From Hofstenia miamia (taxonomy: Eukaryota; Xenacoelomorpha; Acoela): a stretch of DNA of 64,000 nt. The translations under genes were made by a program, and so were the position numbers. This document shows positions 1 through 9,663 of this stretch, one piece after another; the stretch's first letter is position 1, and each line of letters begins with the position of its first letter. Location: the NCBI GenBank assembly GCA_004352715.1, contig SCFE01000010.1:430069-494068 (forward strand), given 5' to 3'. The notes under the pieces are model-generated. The model worked only from the letters and a program-made list of their open reading frames with translations. It was not told the origin of the DNA and made no database searches.

Positions 1-470
1 TTTTTTTACAAAACTATAAACTACACTTTATAATTAACTAAAATAATTGTATATGATAAGATTTAAAATAGATGTAATCTTTGAAATGTATTCATTTGCT
101 TGTTTAGTATGTTGGTCCGTTCTAATTTCTTTAAGTATAATGCTTCCCCTATTTTTGTATTGTTAGTTTTTATAATGACGTTAAAATTGTCTTTTTTAAT
201 TTCATGATGGTGTTGAAATATTTCAGTATTTAAATGTCCATTAATATGCTCTTTTATACGTTTCCCGAAATGGCGGCTTGTTTCTCCAATGTACAATTTG
301 TTACAATTGTCACATTGATATTTATAAACTATTGAAGAAACTAAGTCTTCGGGAATGTTGTCTTTGTTCTTAAAAAGATGTTCAGTTTTCAAAGTACTAA
401 AAATTGGAATAAGTCTTGATCTTATGAGCTTTTTATTTATATTTACTAAGTTATTTGACAATAAATAAAT
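1..470 (-). mobile_element. Penelope-like element fragment, 3' end with GIY-YIG endonuclease
   Basis: On the minus strand this reads the end of a Penelope-like (PLE) polyprotein: the last part of the RT thumb, then a linker (IPEDLVSSIVYKYQCDNC), then the GIY-YIG nuclease core LYIGETSRHFGKRIKEHI, ending at the stop at 63-65. In this family the nuclease nicks DNA for target-primed reverse transcription. The noncoding tail runs to base 1. It is 5' truncated: the homology breaks near 460-470, where an inverted copy of the same 3' end begins. It is a fragment, not an active element. Confidence 0.88.
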
Positions 471-726
471 ATAAAAGAGCATATTAATGGACATTTAAAT
501 ACTGAAATATTTCAAAACCATCATGAAATTAAAAAAGACAATTTTAACATCATTATAAAAACTAACAATACAAAAATAGGGGAAGCATTATACTTAAAGA
601 AATTAGAACGGACCAACATACTAAACAAGCAAATGAATACATTTCAAAGATTACATCTATTTTAAATCTTATCATATACAATTATTTTAGTTAATTATAA
701 AGTGTAGTTTATAGTTTTGTAAAAAA
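471..726 (+). mobile_element. Penelope-like 3' end, inverted copy
   Basis: These 256 bases are a near-perfect reverse complement of 1-255. They cover the last part of the GIY-YIG domain, the same stop region and the same noncoding tail. With the preceding fragment they form a large inverted repeat with a spacer of about 215 bases. The copy stops at a single N (727), after which a stretch like 369-460 is repeated, so the local order may be partly an assembly product. Confidence 0.85.
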
Positions 727-727
727 N

Positions 728-1288
728 CTTAAAAAGATGTTCAGTTTTCAAAGTACTAAAAATTGGAATAAGTCTTGATCTTATGAGCTTTTTATTGATA
801 TTTACTAAGTTATTTGACAATTTCTTGATGTTGTTTTCTATATATGGAAGTTTCCAATATATTTTTTGCTTCGCTTGATCTTGCAATAATTGAGTTGTTA
901 ACTTTGTTTCATTATCGTGTTTTAAAATTTGTTTAGTTATAATTTTCTTAATTAATTTATGCGGATAACCATTGTTTTCAAAAACTGTGTACAATGTGTC
1001 AAGTGCTGATGTTAGAACTTTGTAATCAGATATTGCATAAATTCTTTTACAAATTGTTTTGACGCTGTTGATTTTATACTTCTTGTCACAATAAGATGTA
1101 AATGGTATGTATAAGCCAGTGTTGGTAATTTTGAAGTGATAACTTGAAGAAAAAGTTGTATGATGATTTGAAATTTGAGTATCTAGAAATATTAGTTTGT
1201 TGTCAATTTGATTTTCCATTGTAAATTGAATTTCAGTCATTTGATTGTTTAAATATTTTAAAAAATTATTTGCTTCATCTTGGTCTCT
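728..1288 (-). mobile_element. Penelope-like RT thumb fragment
   Basis: The minus strand encodes the region just after the RT palm of a PLE: a segment with KLIFLDTQISN, then a long basic thumb/linker ending ...RLIPIFSTLKTEHLFK. The far end (728-820) repeats 369-460 almost exactly. The open frame spans 695-1240, and the homology extends a few codons upstream (NNFLKYLNNQ) before a stop. The catalytic YxDD part of the RT is absent. Confidence 0.78.
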
Positions 1289-1690
1289 TCAATTGTTTAT
1301 AAATATTAATATGACAATTGTAACAAATAGTACATTGGAGAAACAAGCCGCCATTTCGGGAAGCGCATAAAAGAGCATATTAATGGACATTTAAATACTA
1401 AAATATTTAAACACTATCATGACATTAAAAAAGAAAATTTTAACATCATTATAAAAACTAACAATACAAAAATAGGGGAAGCATTATACTTAAAGAAATT
1501 AGAACGGACCAACATACTGAACAAGCAAATGAATACATTTCCAAGATTACATCTATTTTAAATCTTAGCACATAAAAATTATTTATTTTAGTTAATTATA
1601 AAGTGTAGTTTATAGTTTTGTAAAAAAAATTTTCGGGCAAAATATTTTTGACGATGCTCAATAAAAGATCGAAACGCGCCAAATAGTGGA
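1289..1690 (+). mobile_element. Penelope-like GIY-YIG copy with extended 3' tail
   Basis: This plus-strand copy keeps the nuclease core YIGETSRHFGKRIKEHINGH to the terminal LHLF and a stop near 1561. Two in-frame stops break it; one is TAG where the other copies have the Leu codon TTG before YIG. Unlike the copies ending at 1 and 726, it continues past the A-run into a tail with the hairpin motif TGACGAT...ATCGAAACG at 1649-1678 (see findings). It is a pseudogenised fragment. Confidence 0.85.
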
Positions 1691-1699
1691 TTCAATTTG

Positions 1700-1733
1700 A
1701 ATATATATATATATATATTTATTTATTTATTTC
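1700..1733. repeat. (TA)n / (TTTA)n microsatellite
   Basis: An alternating TA run is followed directly by a TTTA run. It separates the PLE tail from the dispersed repeat at 1764. Confidence 0.9.
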
Positions 1734-1763
1734 TCTCGCTAAATATTTTTAAAAACCTCACAA

Positions 1764-1984
1764 TGACCGCGTTTCCAAACATAAATCTTTGAAATTTTGC
1801 AGGGTAGTGTTCTTTTACTTTACTTAACCCCATTGTAAATATATTTAAGTTCGAGTGAATATGGCGGGAGGAATTGCCAAAAATAGGTATTTAGGGGGAA
1901 GTGCTTTAGAAATTTCGGACCGTTTCCCGCCAAATGTAAGGATTTCGCATTTTCCATAGCAAAGAGCGGGATATATATATTGAT
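1764..1984 (+). repeat. Dispersed repeat with (TA)n end, copy 1
   Basis: The stretch begins TGACCGCGTTTCCAAACATA and ends AGCGGGATATATATAT. The same sequence, diverged, occurs at 45599-45862 in the same orientation and also runs into (TA)n. It has no coding frame. The family is not recognised; a short non-autonomous element ending in a TA microsatellite is likely. The 3' side is cut by the assembly gap. Confidence 0.75.
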
Positions 1985-2984
1985 NNNNNNNNNNNNNNNN
2001 NNNNNNNNNNNNNNNNNNNNNNNNNNNNNNNNNNNNNNNNNNNNNNNNNNNNNNNNNNNNNNNNNNNNNNNNNNNNNNNNNNNNNNNNNNNNNNNNNNNN
2101 NNNNNNNNNNNNNNNNNNNNNNNNNNNNNNNNNNNNNNNNNNNNNNNNNNNNNNNNNNNNNNNNNNNNNNNNNNNNNNNNNNNNNNNNNNNNNNNNNNNN
2201 NNNNNNNNNNNNNNNNNNNNNNNNNNNNNNNNNNNNNNNNNNNNNNNNNNNNNNNNNNNNNNNNNNNNNNNNNNNNNNNNNNNNNNNNNNNNNNNNNNNN
2301 NNNNNNNNNNNNNNNNNNNNNNNNNNNNNNNNNNNNNNNNNNNNNNNNNNNNNNNNNNNNNNNNNNNNNNNNNNNNNNNNNNNNNNNNNNNNNNNNNNNN
2401 NNNNNNNNNNNNNNNNNNNNNNNNNNNNNNNNNNNNNNNNNNNNNNNNNNNNNNNNNNNNNNNNNNNNNNNNNNNNNNNNNNNNNNNNNNNNNNNNNNNN
2501 NNNNNNNNNNNNNNNNNNNNNNNNNNNNNNNNNNNNNNNNNNNNNNNNNNNNNNNNNNNNNNNNNNNNNNNNNNNNNNNNNNNNNNNNNNNNNNNNNNNN
2601 NNNNNNNNNNNNNNNNNNNNNNNNNNNNNNNNNNNNNNNNNNNNNNNNNNNNNNNNNNNNNNNNNNNNNNNNNNNNNNNNNNNNNNNNNNNNNNNNNNNN
2701 NNNNNNNNNNNNNNNNNNNNNNNNNNNNNNNNNNNNNNNNNNNNNNNNNNNNNNNNNNNNNNNNNNNNNNNNNNNNNNNNNNNNNNNNNNNNNNNNNNNN
2801 NNNNNNNNNNNNNNNNNNNNNNNNNNNNNNNNNNNNNNNNNNNNNNNNNNNNNNNNNNNNNNNNNNNNNNNNNNNNNNNNNNNNNNNNNNNNNNNNNNNN
2901 NNNNNNNNNNNNNNNNNNNNNNNNNNNNNNNNNNNNNNNNNNNNNNNNNNNNNNNNNNNNNNNNNNNNNNNNNNNNNNNNNNNN
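1985..2984. other. Assembly gap (1000 N), flanks overlap
   Basis: Exactly 1000 N. The 17 bases before the gap (1968-1984) are repeated immediately after it (2985-3001), so its true size may be zero or arbitrary. Further DNAAF2 exons could lie here if the gap is real. Confidence 0.95.
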
Positions 2985-2997
2985 GGGATATATATAT

Positions 2998-3041
<44 letters not shown>
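2985..3041. repeat. (TA)n microsatellite
   Basis: About 40 bases of pure TA follow the gap. This is the usual place for the assembly to break in this window. Confidence 0.9.
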
Positions 3042-3044
<3 letters not shown>

Positions 3045-3118
3045 CTAAATGCGCCTGTTTTCGCAAAGAAGCAATATAATTGGTAATAATATTTTTATGA
3101 AGCAATATAATTACTCAC

Positions 3119-3338
3119 GATCATTGTTTGAAGTGCGACTCATTGTTGGCTGGACAACTCCTTTAAACCGAAGTTTTGGAAACTTGATATTCTCAGTAGA
3201 GAGGGTTGTGCTAAACTGAGTTTTAATGCCTTGAAAAGCAGTGTCGTGCAAAAGCTTGCGAAATGGCATATCTTTCAAACCCTTCTTATATGTATCAGGA
3301 TGAAAAACACAGTCATAAACACGACAAGGTTTTCCTGC
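3119..3338 (-). CDS. DNAAF2: DNAAF2/kintoun coding exon 3 (PIH domain core)
   Basis: This 220-base minus-strand exon starts after a TTTAG acceptor and ends at the donor C|GTGAGT. It encodes residues 131-203 and one base of the next codon, including VYDCVFHPDTY and FPKLRFKGVV. The Y/F-D-x-V-F-H-P-D-T motif and the K-F-P-K-x-x-x-K-G motif mark the PIH1 domain, the HSP90/HSP70-linked module of the family that preassembles axonemal dynein arms in the cytoplasm. It is in phase 0 with exon 2, giving a continuous protein. The CS-like and C-terminal parts of kintoun are not visible; they must lie in the 1985-2984 gap or beyond the left edge. The exon was too short and interrupted to stand out as an open frame, so splice sites and family motifs decided its borders. 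Assignment within the PIH family rests on exons 1 and 2. Confidence 0.88.
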
Positions 3339-3344
3339 CTAAAT

Positions 3345-3820
3345 ACAGCTATTAATTTAATAAATTTCAGAAAATAGCATATTGTTAATAAAGCAAATAA
3401 AGAACTCGTCGAAAGCGAATCCATGATCCTGAGAACGTTATAACTGGAGATGTTTTGAAGCAGAAGTATGAACAATTCAGATCAGACACATTTTGAAGTA
3501 TGTAGAGCTAAGGACAATTAGATTCATAATATATCAATGCATAATATGTGCTAAAGACAAATTTTATTAAATGTATTTGCGCCTCATTTATGCACTTGCA
3601 TAAACATATTCTATATCAATAAATTACAAATACAAAATTATATTAAACAAAATTTGAGCTCCTTTTACATACCATCAACATGGTGGCAAATTTGCTGTCA
3701 ACGGCATGATGCTGTTAAAATAGATTTTTCCAAAAGTTTCTATTTTATAACACAAAAAATTTTCAAAAATTAGATTGGTATATTTTAAAATACGAAGTTT
3801 GTAAACCATAGTGGTTTGAC
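3345..3820. other. DNAAF2 intron 2, first part, no feature
   Basis: AT-rich intron sequence between exon 3 and the piggyBac relic. I see no coding frame, RNA gene or repeat in it. Confidence 0.5.
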
Positions 3821-3896
3821 TCTCAACATTCAAAGAGACTTGAAAGTCGTACGACGACTGCATTGCTTGCAGCGCCAATATCAGGACGAACACAAA

Positions 3897-4190
3897 TTAG
3901 ATCGTAATTTCCAGATCGTGAGACTCGCAGTGCTGTTGCTGCAGAGTCTTGCACTGTCGAAGGCATACCTGGGACCTTCGACAGTGTGCCATTCGTTGAT
4001 GGAAACTAAGAAGTGATAGCTTTCTATATAGCACATGTCGATACAGCAGCCATGCATTCACCATGGCAGCAGTCAATCCCCAACTAAAGAAGGGCCCCCA
4101 CCACTTAGTCATTCGGAGTAGCCTATTGTATATGTTATTGGCGAATGGCAAAATTTGTTGCCACCAGAGATAAACTGCTTCTGGAAAAAC
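3897..4190 (-). pseudogene. piggyBac-type transposase remnant
   Basis: The minus strand reads YNRLLRMTKWWGPFFSWG, then NAWLLYR, then KLSLLSFHQR. The KWWxPLFxW...NAWxLYR signature is the conserved end of the DDE domain in piggyBac transposases and piggyBac-derived proteins. Only this C-terminal piece remains; I see neither the catalytic Asp residues nor a C-terminal cysteine ribbon, and the frame is lost on both sides. It lies inside intron 2 of DNAAF2 in the same orientation. A perfect 12-base inverted repeat sits at 3952-3986. Confidence 0.7.
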
Positions 4191-4290
4191 ATGATTCCGT
4201 CCAATAGCCTTTACGTTTGTTCTATGACATCTTCAGCGCATGAAAGAAGTTATAGACAAATCATTTATAATAATTTATAATAAATAATTT

Positions 4291-4668
4291 ATAGATCAAG
4301 GTCCAATTTGCGAATGAGCAAGCGATTAAACAAGAGGAGGTCACAGGCATGGAAGTAGAGTGACAGCGGGGGAATGGAGAATTTGAGAAGAGCAGCAGTA
4401 CAAGCACGATTGAAAAACGAATGAAGGGTGCGATGATTCTTGGTACGACGAATGGAGAAAGTGACAACATCATCAGAGCGAGTGGAGCGGGAATTAGAGA
4501 ATTTAATGAAATCAAAAGGATCAAGATCCAATTTGCGAGTGAGCAGTCTATTGAACAGGAGGAGATCACAGGCATGGAAGTAGAGTGACAGCGGGAGAGT
4601 GGAGAATAATAATAATAATAATAATGAATGAATTTTTTATCCGCCGAAGGGCGTCTTTGTATGACAAG
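4291..4668 (-). mobile_element. LINE 3' fragment (family A), partly duplicated
   Basis: The minus strand encodes the C-terminal tail of a non-LTR retrotransposon (SLYFHACDLLLFNRLL, KLDLDPFDFIKF, SIRRTKNHRTLHSFFNRAC). The FHACDLL block occurs twice (about 4310-4390 and 4510-4600). Bases from about 4395 to the gap are essentially identical to 10222-10507, so both come from a recently mobile or segmentally copied unit. The fragment contains an internal (ATT)n run and the hairpin CGCC-CTTC-GGCG, then is cut by the gap. Confidence 0.82.
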
Positions 4669-5028
4669 NNNNNNNNNNNNNNNNNNNNNNNNNNNNNNNN
4701 NNNNNNNNNNNNNNNNNNNNNNNNNNNNNNNNNNNNNNNNNNNNNNNNNNNNNNNNNNNNNNNNNNNNNNNNNNNNNNNNNNNNNNNNNNNNNNNNNNNN
4801 NNNNNNNNNNNNNNNNNNNNNNNNNNNNNNNNNNNNNNNNNNNNNNNNNNNNNNNNNNNNNNNNNNNNNNNNNNNNNNNNNNNNNNNNNNNNNNNNNNNN
4901 NNNNNNNNNNNNNNNNNNNNNNNNNNNNNNNNNNNNNNNNNNNNNNNNNNNNNNNNNNNNNNNNNNNNNNNNNNNNNNNNNNNNNNNNNNNNNNNNNNNN
5001 NNNNNNNNNNNNNNNNNNNNNNNNNNNN
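4669..5028. other. Assembly gap (360 N)
   Basis: The left flank is LINE family A and the right flank is (TA)n (5029-5050) followed by (TTA)n at 5078-5106. The missing part probably holds more of the LINE seen intact at 10507-10790. Confidence 0.95.
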
Positions 5029-5210
5029 ATATATATATATATATATATATAATCCTAAAACTTAGTAATTCTACTTATATTATTATTATTATTATTATTA
5101 TTATTAGGTAGCTCCGAAAGATTTCAAGTTGAAACATGCTTATGCTTACAAAAGAATTTCACACTTTAAATTATTTTTCATTGCTTGAATTTGTAATACA
5201 CTTTTAACTA

Positions 5211-5350
5211 GATGCTTGTCAATATCAAGAGGATGTTACACAATGGGGTTTGACCCGGGCAAATGAATTACAGTAAGTTAAATGCTCTTTGGCGTGATAC
5301 ACATGGACCATGCCCCGGCACATGCTCCGAAAGTACTTATCTTGTGCCGA
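5211..5350 (+). other. GC-richer island with possible nested exon
   Basis: Inside intron 2 of DNAAF2, 5211-5350 is clearly richer in GC than its surroundings. On the plus strand an acceptor-like TTTTAACTAG precedes a 61-base open stretch (CQYQEDVTQWGLTRANEL) followed by the donor CA|GTAAGT; a second open stretch ends at GAG|GTAGAT near 5346. On the minus strand it has a sequence resembling a tRNA B box (GGGTCAAACCC). I do not recognise a protein family or a tRNA. It could be an exon of a nested gene, a SINE, or chance. Confidence 0.25.
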
Positions 5351-5975
5351 GGTAGATAAAAAATATGTAAATAAAGGATATCATTTTACAACATGGATGA
5401 AACAAAAACAGCTACGTTTCTACAAAAATATAGACATTACGTTTACATTAACAATGAGATATTGTATTTAACAGATCCACCAACTGCACCTGGAATCAAA
5501 GAAAAAATGCAGCCGCGTTTCTTATCTTGCGATAAATATACACATACATATTAAGGTGTGTTCCCACTATCGACTTTTATCAGCAGATTTTAGTCAAAAA
5601 TGCTATTATTTTTGATCACATTGGCGATTTTTTATCATCTGCTTTTTATCAGAAAAAGCGGAATAGGAATATTGTTCAGACACGTTTTTTTATCAGATAA
5701 TATTTGGACATCAGCTAACTGTTAGAAATATACTTTTTTTGCGATAGCTTTATTTTATGTAAAGTGAGGTAAACGAAGATAAATTACAGCATGAGAAACA
5801 TTACTTCACTGGCAGTAAAATACGAAAGCAAAATAGAGACAATTGAAGTTATGAATGAAAATTCTACATCGATATGGAAATAGAGTTTTTGAAAAGGTTA
5901 ACGAAAGAAAGCTTGAAAATGTGTGCTAATTTGGATTCGCTTTCAACTGCCATACGCCAAATGTCAATAACCAAC
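5351..5975. other. DNAAF2 intron 2, last part, no feature
   Basis: AT-rich intron DNA. A stretch near 5560-5700 with repeated ATCAG/TTTATCAG words may be a decayed transposon end, but no terminal inverted repeat or target duplication could be paired. Confidence 0.4.
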
Positions 5976-6222
5976 CTTATCCATATCATCACGTGGTGGC
6001 GATAAGCTATAAGGAATGCTCCAATTGGAACCAATTTTGTTTCCTTGTTTTCCAGGTTTGCTAGAAGCTGGTTGTATGGAATCTGAAGAGCAAATGTTTA
6101 TAAATGACTTCACAGGAGAATCGCTATTATCTATTGTTTTAATGACATAGCCAGGAGTGGGTGTAATAAACTTAACATCAACTCCTCTTTGACTCTCCAT
6201 TTGACGAATTTCCTCTTCATAT
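5976..6222 (-). CDS. DNAAF2: DNAAF2/kintoun coding exon 2
   Basis: This 247-base exon encodes residues 49-130. It begins after ATTAG with A, completing the Arg codon split with exon 1, and ends AAG before GTTGGT. Recognisable kintoun blocks are RGVDVKFITPTPGYV, FINICSS and NWSIPYSLSPPRDD. They align in order with the human DNAAF2 blocks as I remember them (RGVEVRFVHPEPGHV, FVNVCSN, HWSLPYSLAPGRE). This is the front half of the PIH domain, which in the family binds HSP chaperones and client dynein chains. Reading phase 1 in and 0 out fits both neighbours exactly. The donor GTTGGT is weak but gives the only in-phase join to exon 3. Confidence 0.92.
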
Positions 6223-6429
6223 CTAATATAAAAAATATATATTTGTGCAAAGACTAAGATTTCAGTACAACTTAAAATCATTCATAGTCGAGCATATCAT
6301 CGGAACTAACAAGCATTAGTAGTCAGTTAAATATTTGAAATGAATTATAATTGTGATAATTATCGTAGTATATTGTATAGATTATAAAAGAAATTTGTTA
6401 TTAATAACAACAAAAAAATACTCTATTAA

Positions 6430-7450
6430 CCCTTACGGCGGTTAAAACAAATACAATTCATAAATATATTAAAAAGACCAAGAAGAGCATTTACAATATA
6501 TAAGAAAACACGGATTATCAAAATTGAAACGAGGAACAAAATAGGACCAGACTAAGGAGGGAGGACTTCCATATAGAAGATGGGAAAAGTGTAAGTGATG
6601 AGCATGAGCAGTAATCAACAAGATAGGAATAGAAATAATGCGATTTAAGAAAGAATTTCGGAAACGAGCTTTGTGACTGCGTGTATGATGAAAAACAACA
6701 GAAGCATCAGAGCGTGTAGAGTAGAAGGAGCAAATTGAAAGTAATCAAATGGATCAAAAGAGAGTTACAGAAAAGAAGATTACGAACTTGAAGCGGAAAA
6801 AGTTCAAACGAGAAAAGAAGTGAGCGTGGAATAGAGCAAAAAGGATAACCAAATAAAAAGATAGCAAATGGAATCAAGAGATAGAGATTTTTTATGCCAA
6901 TAGGAGTAGAGAGAGGAACGTTACGCTGGATGGCAAAGAAAGAGAATGTAGCCTTCTTAAGTTTTAAGTTGATATGAGAGGACTAAGATCAGGAAACGGA
7001 TAGAGAAAGACCAAGGCAGATAAGTTCAGAAACAGCAGAAAGCGAGGTAGAATAAAAAGAAACGGACTAGGGAAAGGCATAAAGGAACAGCATGAGGAAG
7101 GAAATAAAAGACATTTAGATTTAATGGGTCTAAATTCAAGATAATTAGAGAATAGCAAGTAAAGAAGTCTATGAATGGTTGATGAAATTATGTTGAAAGA
7201 GTCAGGACTGCATGGGCAAGGATGGGCACATAGGGTAACATTATTAATTGAAACAAGAAAGACGAGAATGGCAAACAGGAAACCTTGAGGCGCGTCACTA
7301 GTAATAGACACAGGAGAAGAGAAACTTGAAAATGGTTTAATAAATAGTCAGAGAAGAGATTGTTGAGAGAGTTATCAAATCCAATGCTTCCAAAGAGTAT
7401 AGAAATTAGAAATTTTACCAAATGCCTTTGAGATGTTAAAAACGATTATT
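6430..7450 (-). mobile_element. Degenerate LINE fragment in DNAAF2 intron 1
   Basis: The minus strand carries a decayed non-LTR retrotransposon. SPVSITSDAPQGFLFAI around 7280-7320 matches the SGxPQGSxxxP motif of the reverse transcriptase, followed by IKSKCLLFPSS (about 7100-7150) and a C-terminal stretch FAIQRNVPLST (about 6900-6945). The frame is broken many times and the YxDD catalytic box is not seen. The order and wording resemble LINE family A at 11425-12480, but it is more diverged. It fills most of intron 1. Confidence 0.68.
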
Positions 7451-7574
7451 GCTCCCCCAGTGTTTGTGTCAAAGAGAATTAAAATTAGTAATTGTCGAAA
7501 TAAAATAGTACATATAGTTGGGAACAATTATAATGTGAACGTATTCAAATAATTTCGAAATAACATAAAACTAC

Positions 7575-7717
7575 CGTTTTCTATTTTCAGGATCCTGCAA
7601 CTCCTTGGCATACTCGACAAAAAGATCCCGAAATTCTTTCTGTTTCAATGCGTTGGACAAACGTTCAATCTCATCGTTTGTAAGATTAAGATCCTCCAAT
7701 CGTTCAGATTTCGCCAT
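7575..7717 (-). CDS. DNAAF2: DNAAF2/kintoun coding exon 1 (start codon)
   Basis: The chosen start is the ATG at 7715-7717, giving MAKSERLEDLNL, very like the human start MAK...LEDLDL. The exon encodes residues 1-47 plus two bases of Arg48 and stops at CG|GTAGTT. The sequence continues FRDLFVEYAKELQDPENRKR, matching the kintoun N-terminal block (FRRMFSQYAEELTDPENRRR in human, from memory). An in-frame ATG further upstream (7757) would add 14 residues without family support and runs through the single N at 7751. Kintoun acts in the cytoplasm with HSP70/HSP90 to fold and assemble outer and inner dynein arms before they enter cilia or flagella; its presence implies motile axonemes somewhere in the life cycle. 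Confidence 0.92.
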
Positions 7718-7751
7718 ATAACTAATCTGAAGTCGCGTATTACTAAACTCN

Positions 7752-8014
7752 ACACACAAGGCAGCACCGTTTATTTGTCATAAGAATCACTCTGCTTGGT
7801 GATAGATCTTCGGCATGATGCTGTGTGCAATTGGTGAAATCAGCTGGTCTTTTACCTAAAATGAATCTTGTAACGTTTAACTACCAATTGTTTTATTTTG
7901 GTGGAAACAGAGGTCAATTAGGTTTTGTGTCAGACTTACTATTGCTATTGAGCTTCCCTGAGATGGAATAAAAATACTGGATTTATTGTTGACCCTAATC
8001 AATTTTGTGATTCT

Positions 8015-8047
<33 letters not shown>

Positions 8048-8189
8048 CAGTCACATGTACAATGTTACATTTATATTCAACTATAGTACTACAACTGACT
8101 GATATATTCAGAAAAGTGTACAATTGACTATTTTTTTAAAAAAATTTTTTTGATTAAAATTAATTTCAATGCAGTTTAGTTAAATAAAA
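7752..8189. repeat. Upstream of DNAAF2; (TA)n at 8018-8046
   Basis: This stretch should hold the promoter of DNAAF2, but no TATA box or other element can be named. A (TA)n microsatellite sits at 8018-8046. Confidence 0.5.
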
Positions 8190-8325
8190 AAACAACAACA
8201 ACACATTTATTAACATCATACAAAATACAGGGGATGCACTTCTATATAAAATACATAAAAATAAAAAAAATTGAAAATAACGAAATTCCAAAAGAAATTG
8301 TTTCATACATGTATCAATTGTAATT
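8190..8325 (+). mobile_element. Short Penelope-like fragment
   Basis: The plus strand ends in IPKEIVSYMYQ, the PLE linker that precedes GIY-YIG (compare IPKELVSSIVYQHKC at 11080). It stops where a minus-strand LINE begins at about 8326. Confidence 0.6.
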
Positions 8326-9663
8326 TCTTGTCTTTTATTTAGAGATAGAATAAAAATTTATAATAAACCATATGATAATATGCTATTGACCAAAGATCGT
8401 TTTAATGCTTCTGTCAAAACTAATGGTAGTAGAATCGTTTGTTTAGATCTTGTAATTGTAGTATGTTTCTTGTCTTAAAAATTCTTCATTTAATGCATGC
8501 CTATTATTTTTAATTATTCTGTAGTAATTGGCAAGATCTTGTTTTAATGACATTTCATTAATTGATATATCACAAGTTTTTATATTTTTTTCTCAAACTT
8601 TTAAGAAGGTATTTATTTTAGTTTAGTTAAAATACTTGCATCACTTCCATATACACTTAAACAATAGCTAATGCTACTTAACGCTAAAGCTTCAAATACT
8701 TTGGTTCTAGATTCCATTGAATATCTTGCAGTTTTTAGATCTTCAAAAATATAGTTATCGAATTCAAAAAAGATATTAGTTTAGGCAGGCCTATTGAATC
8801 TCATTGAAGAACCCATAGCAATTCCAAATATTTTGATAGAAGATACTTCTTCATATTGTATGCATTCCAAATCACAATTACATTACGATTTATGCAAAAA
8901 CGTAAGCGTTTAGACTTACTTGAATTGGTCCGCCAACAGTTCCTTGTGAGCAACCTAAGTTAATAGCAAGAGTTTCCTGTAAAACACCTTTCCAATTTAG
9001 ACGTTTCTCACAATCTGTAGTGAATAAATTTTCAATATTTTTCTGCAACAACTTCTTGATCAAGCTGGTCAAATGCTTTAGAAAAATCTATTAGAATGGC
9101 ATGGGCACCGTCTAAATTCCTGTTATCTAGTAATTGTAGTATTATATGTTGCATTGTTAGTAGACAATCAACTGTAGATTGACCTTTTTTATATGCAAAT
9201 TGCATTGGGTCACCACAATTGAGTATTACAGGAGAAATATATTTCTGATGAACTGCTTTTTCAAATAGCCTCGAAGACAATGCAGTAATGGAAATTCCTC
9301 GAATATTGTTTGAAATTGAAGCATTTGAAACTTTTGGAAGTGCTATGGTATTTGCAAGATTATATGGTTTAGGGAAGTGCGCCTTTGCTAAGGACAAATT
9401 CCAAACATATCGGTAAATAGGGGCAAGTATATCCCAATGCTCACGGAACACCCAAAAATGAATATTTGGTAGACCAGGCGAGGTACGTTTGCATGTTCGT
9501 AAAATGAAACTTGATTTAACTCAATTGTTAGAGGAGAACCTTCGAGAGACAATTTTGTACAAGTTCTGCATTGATTATTATTTTCATTTCTGCAACTACG
9601 ATCGGAAAGATCTTTATTAACCTGGGAGGGAGAGGGGCTAAAATGTACAGAACTATAATCCAA
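8326..9663 (-). mobile_element. LINE fragment with reverse transcriptase (family B)
   Basis: Minus-strand non-LTR retrotransposon remnant. In order: FWVFREHWDILAPIYRYVW, GISITALSSRLFEKAV, QFAYKKGQSTVDCLL, ILIDFSKAFDQLDQ (RT motif A with its metal-binding Asp), GCSQGTVGGPI (motif B region), then thumb/C-terminal pieces ALALSSISYCLSVYGSD and ALKRSLVNSILSYGLL. The part between motif B and the thumb, including the YxDD box, is deleted, and several frameshifts occur. It could not be active. The wording is typical of CR1/L2/Jockey-like elements; I cannot place it more precisely. Confidence 0.83.

Noticed and set aside
1906-3105. Long open frames across N gaps (also at 4585-5065, 17662-18889, 32848-33213, 41473-42352)
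   Set aside because: They consist of unknown residues and TA-repeat translations and hold no coding evidence.
5235-5255. tRNA gene on the minus strand (B-box-like GGGTCAAACCC)
   Set aside because: No matching A box at the right spacing, and the T-stem and acceptor stem do not pair.
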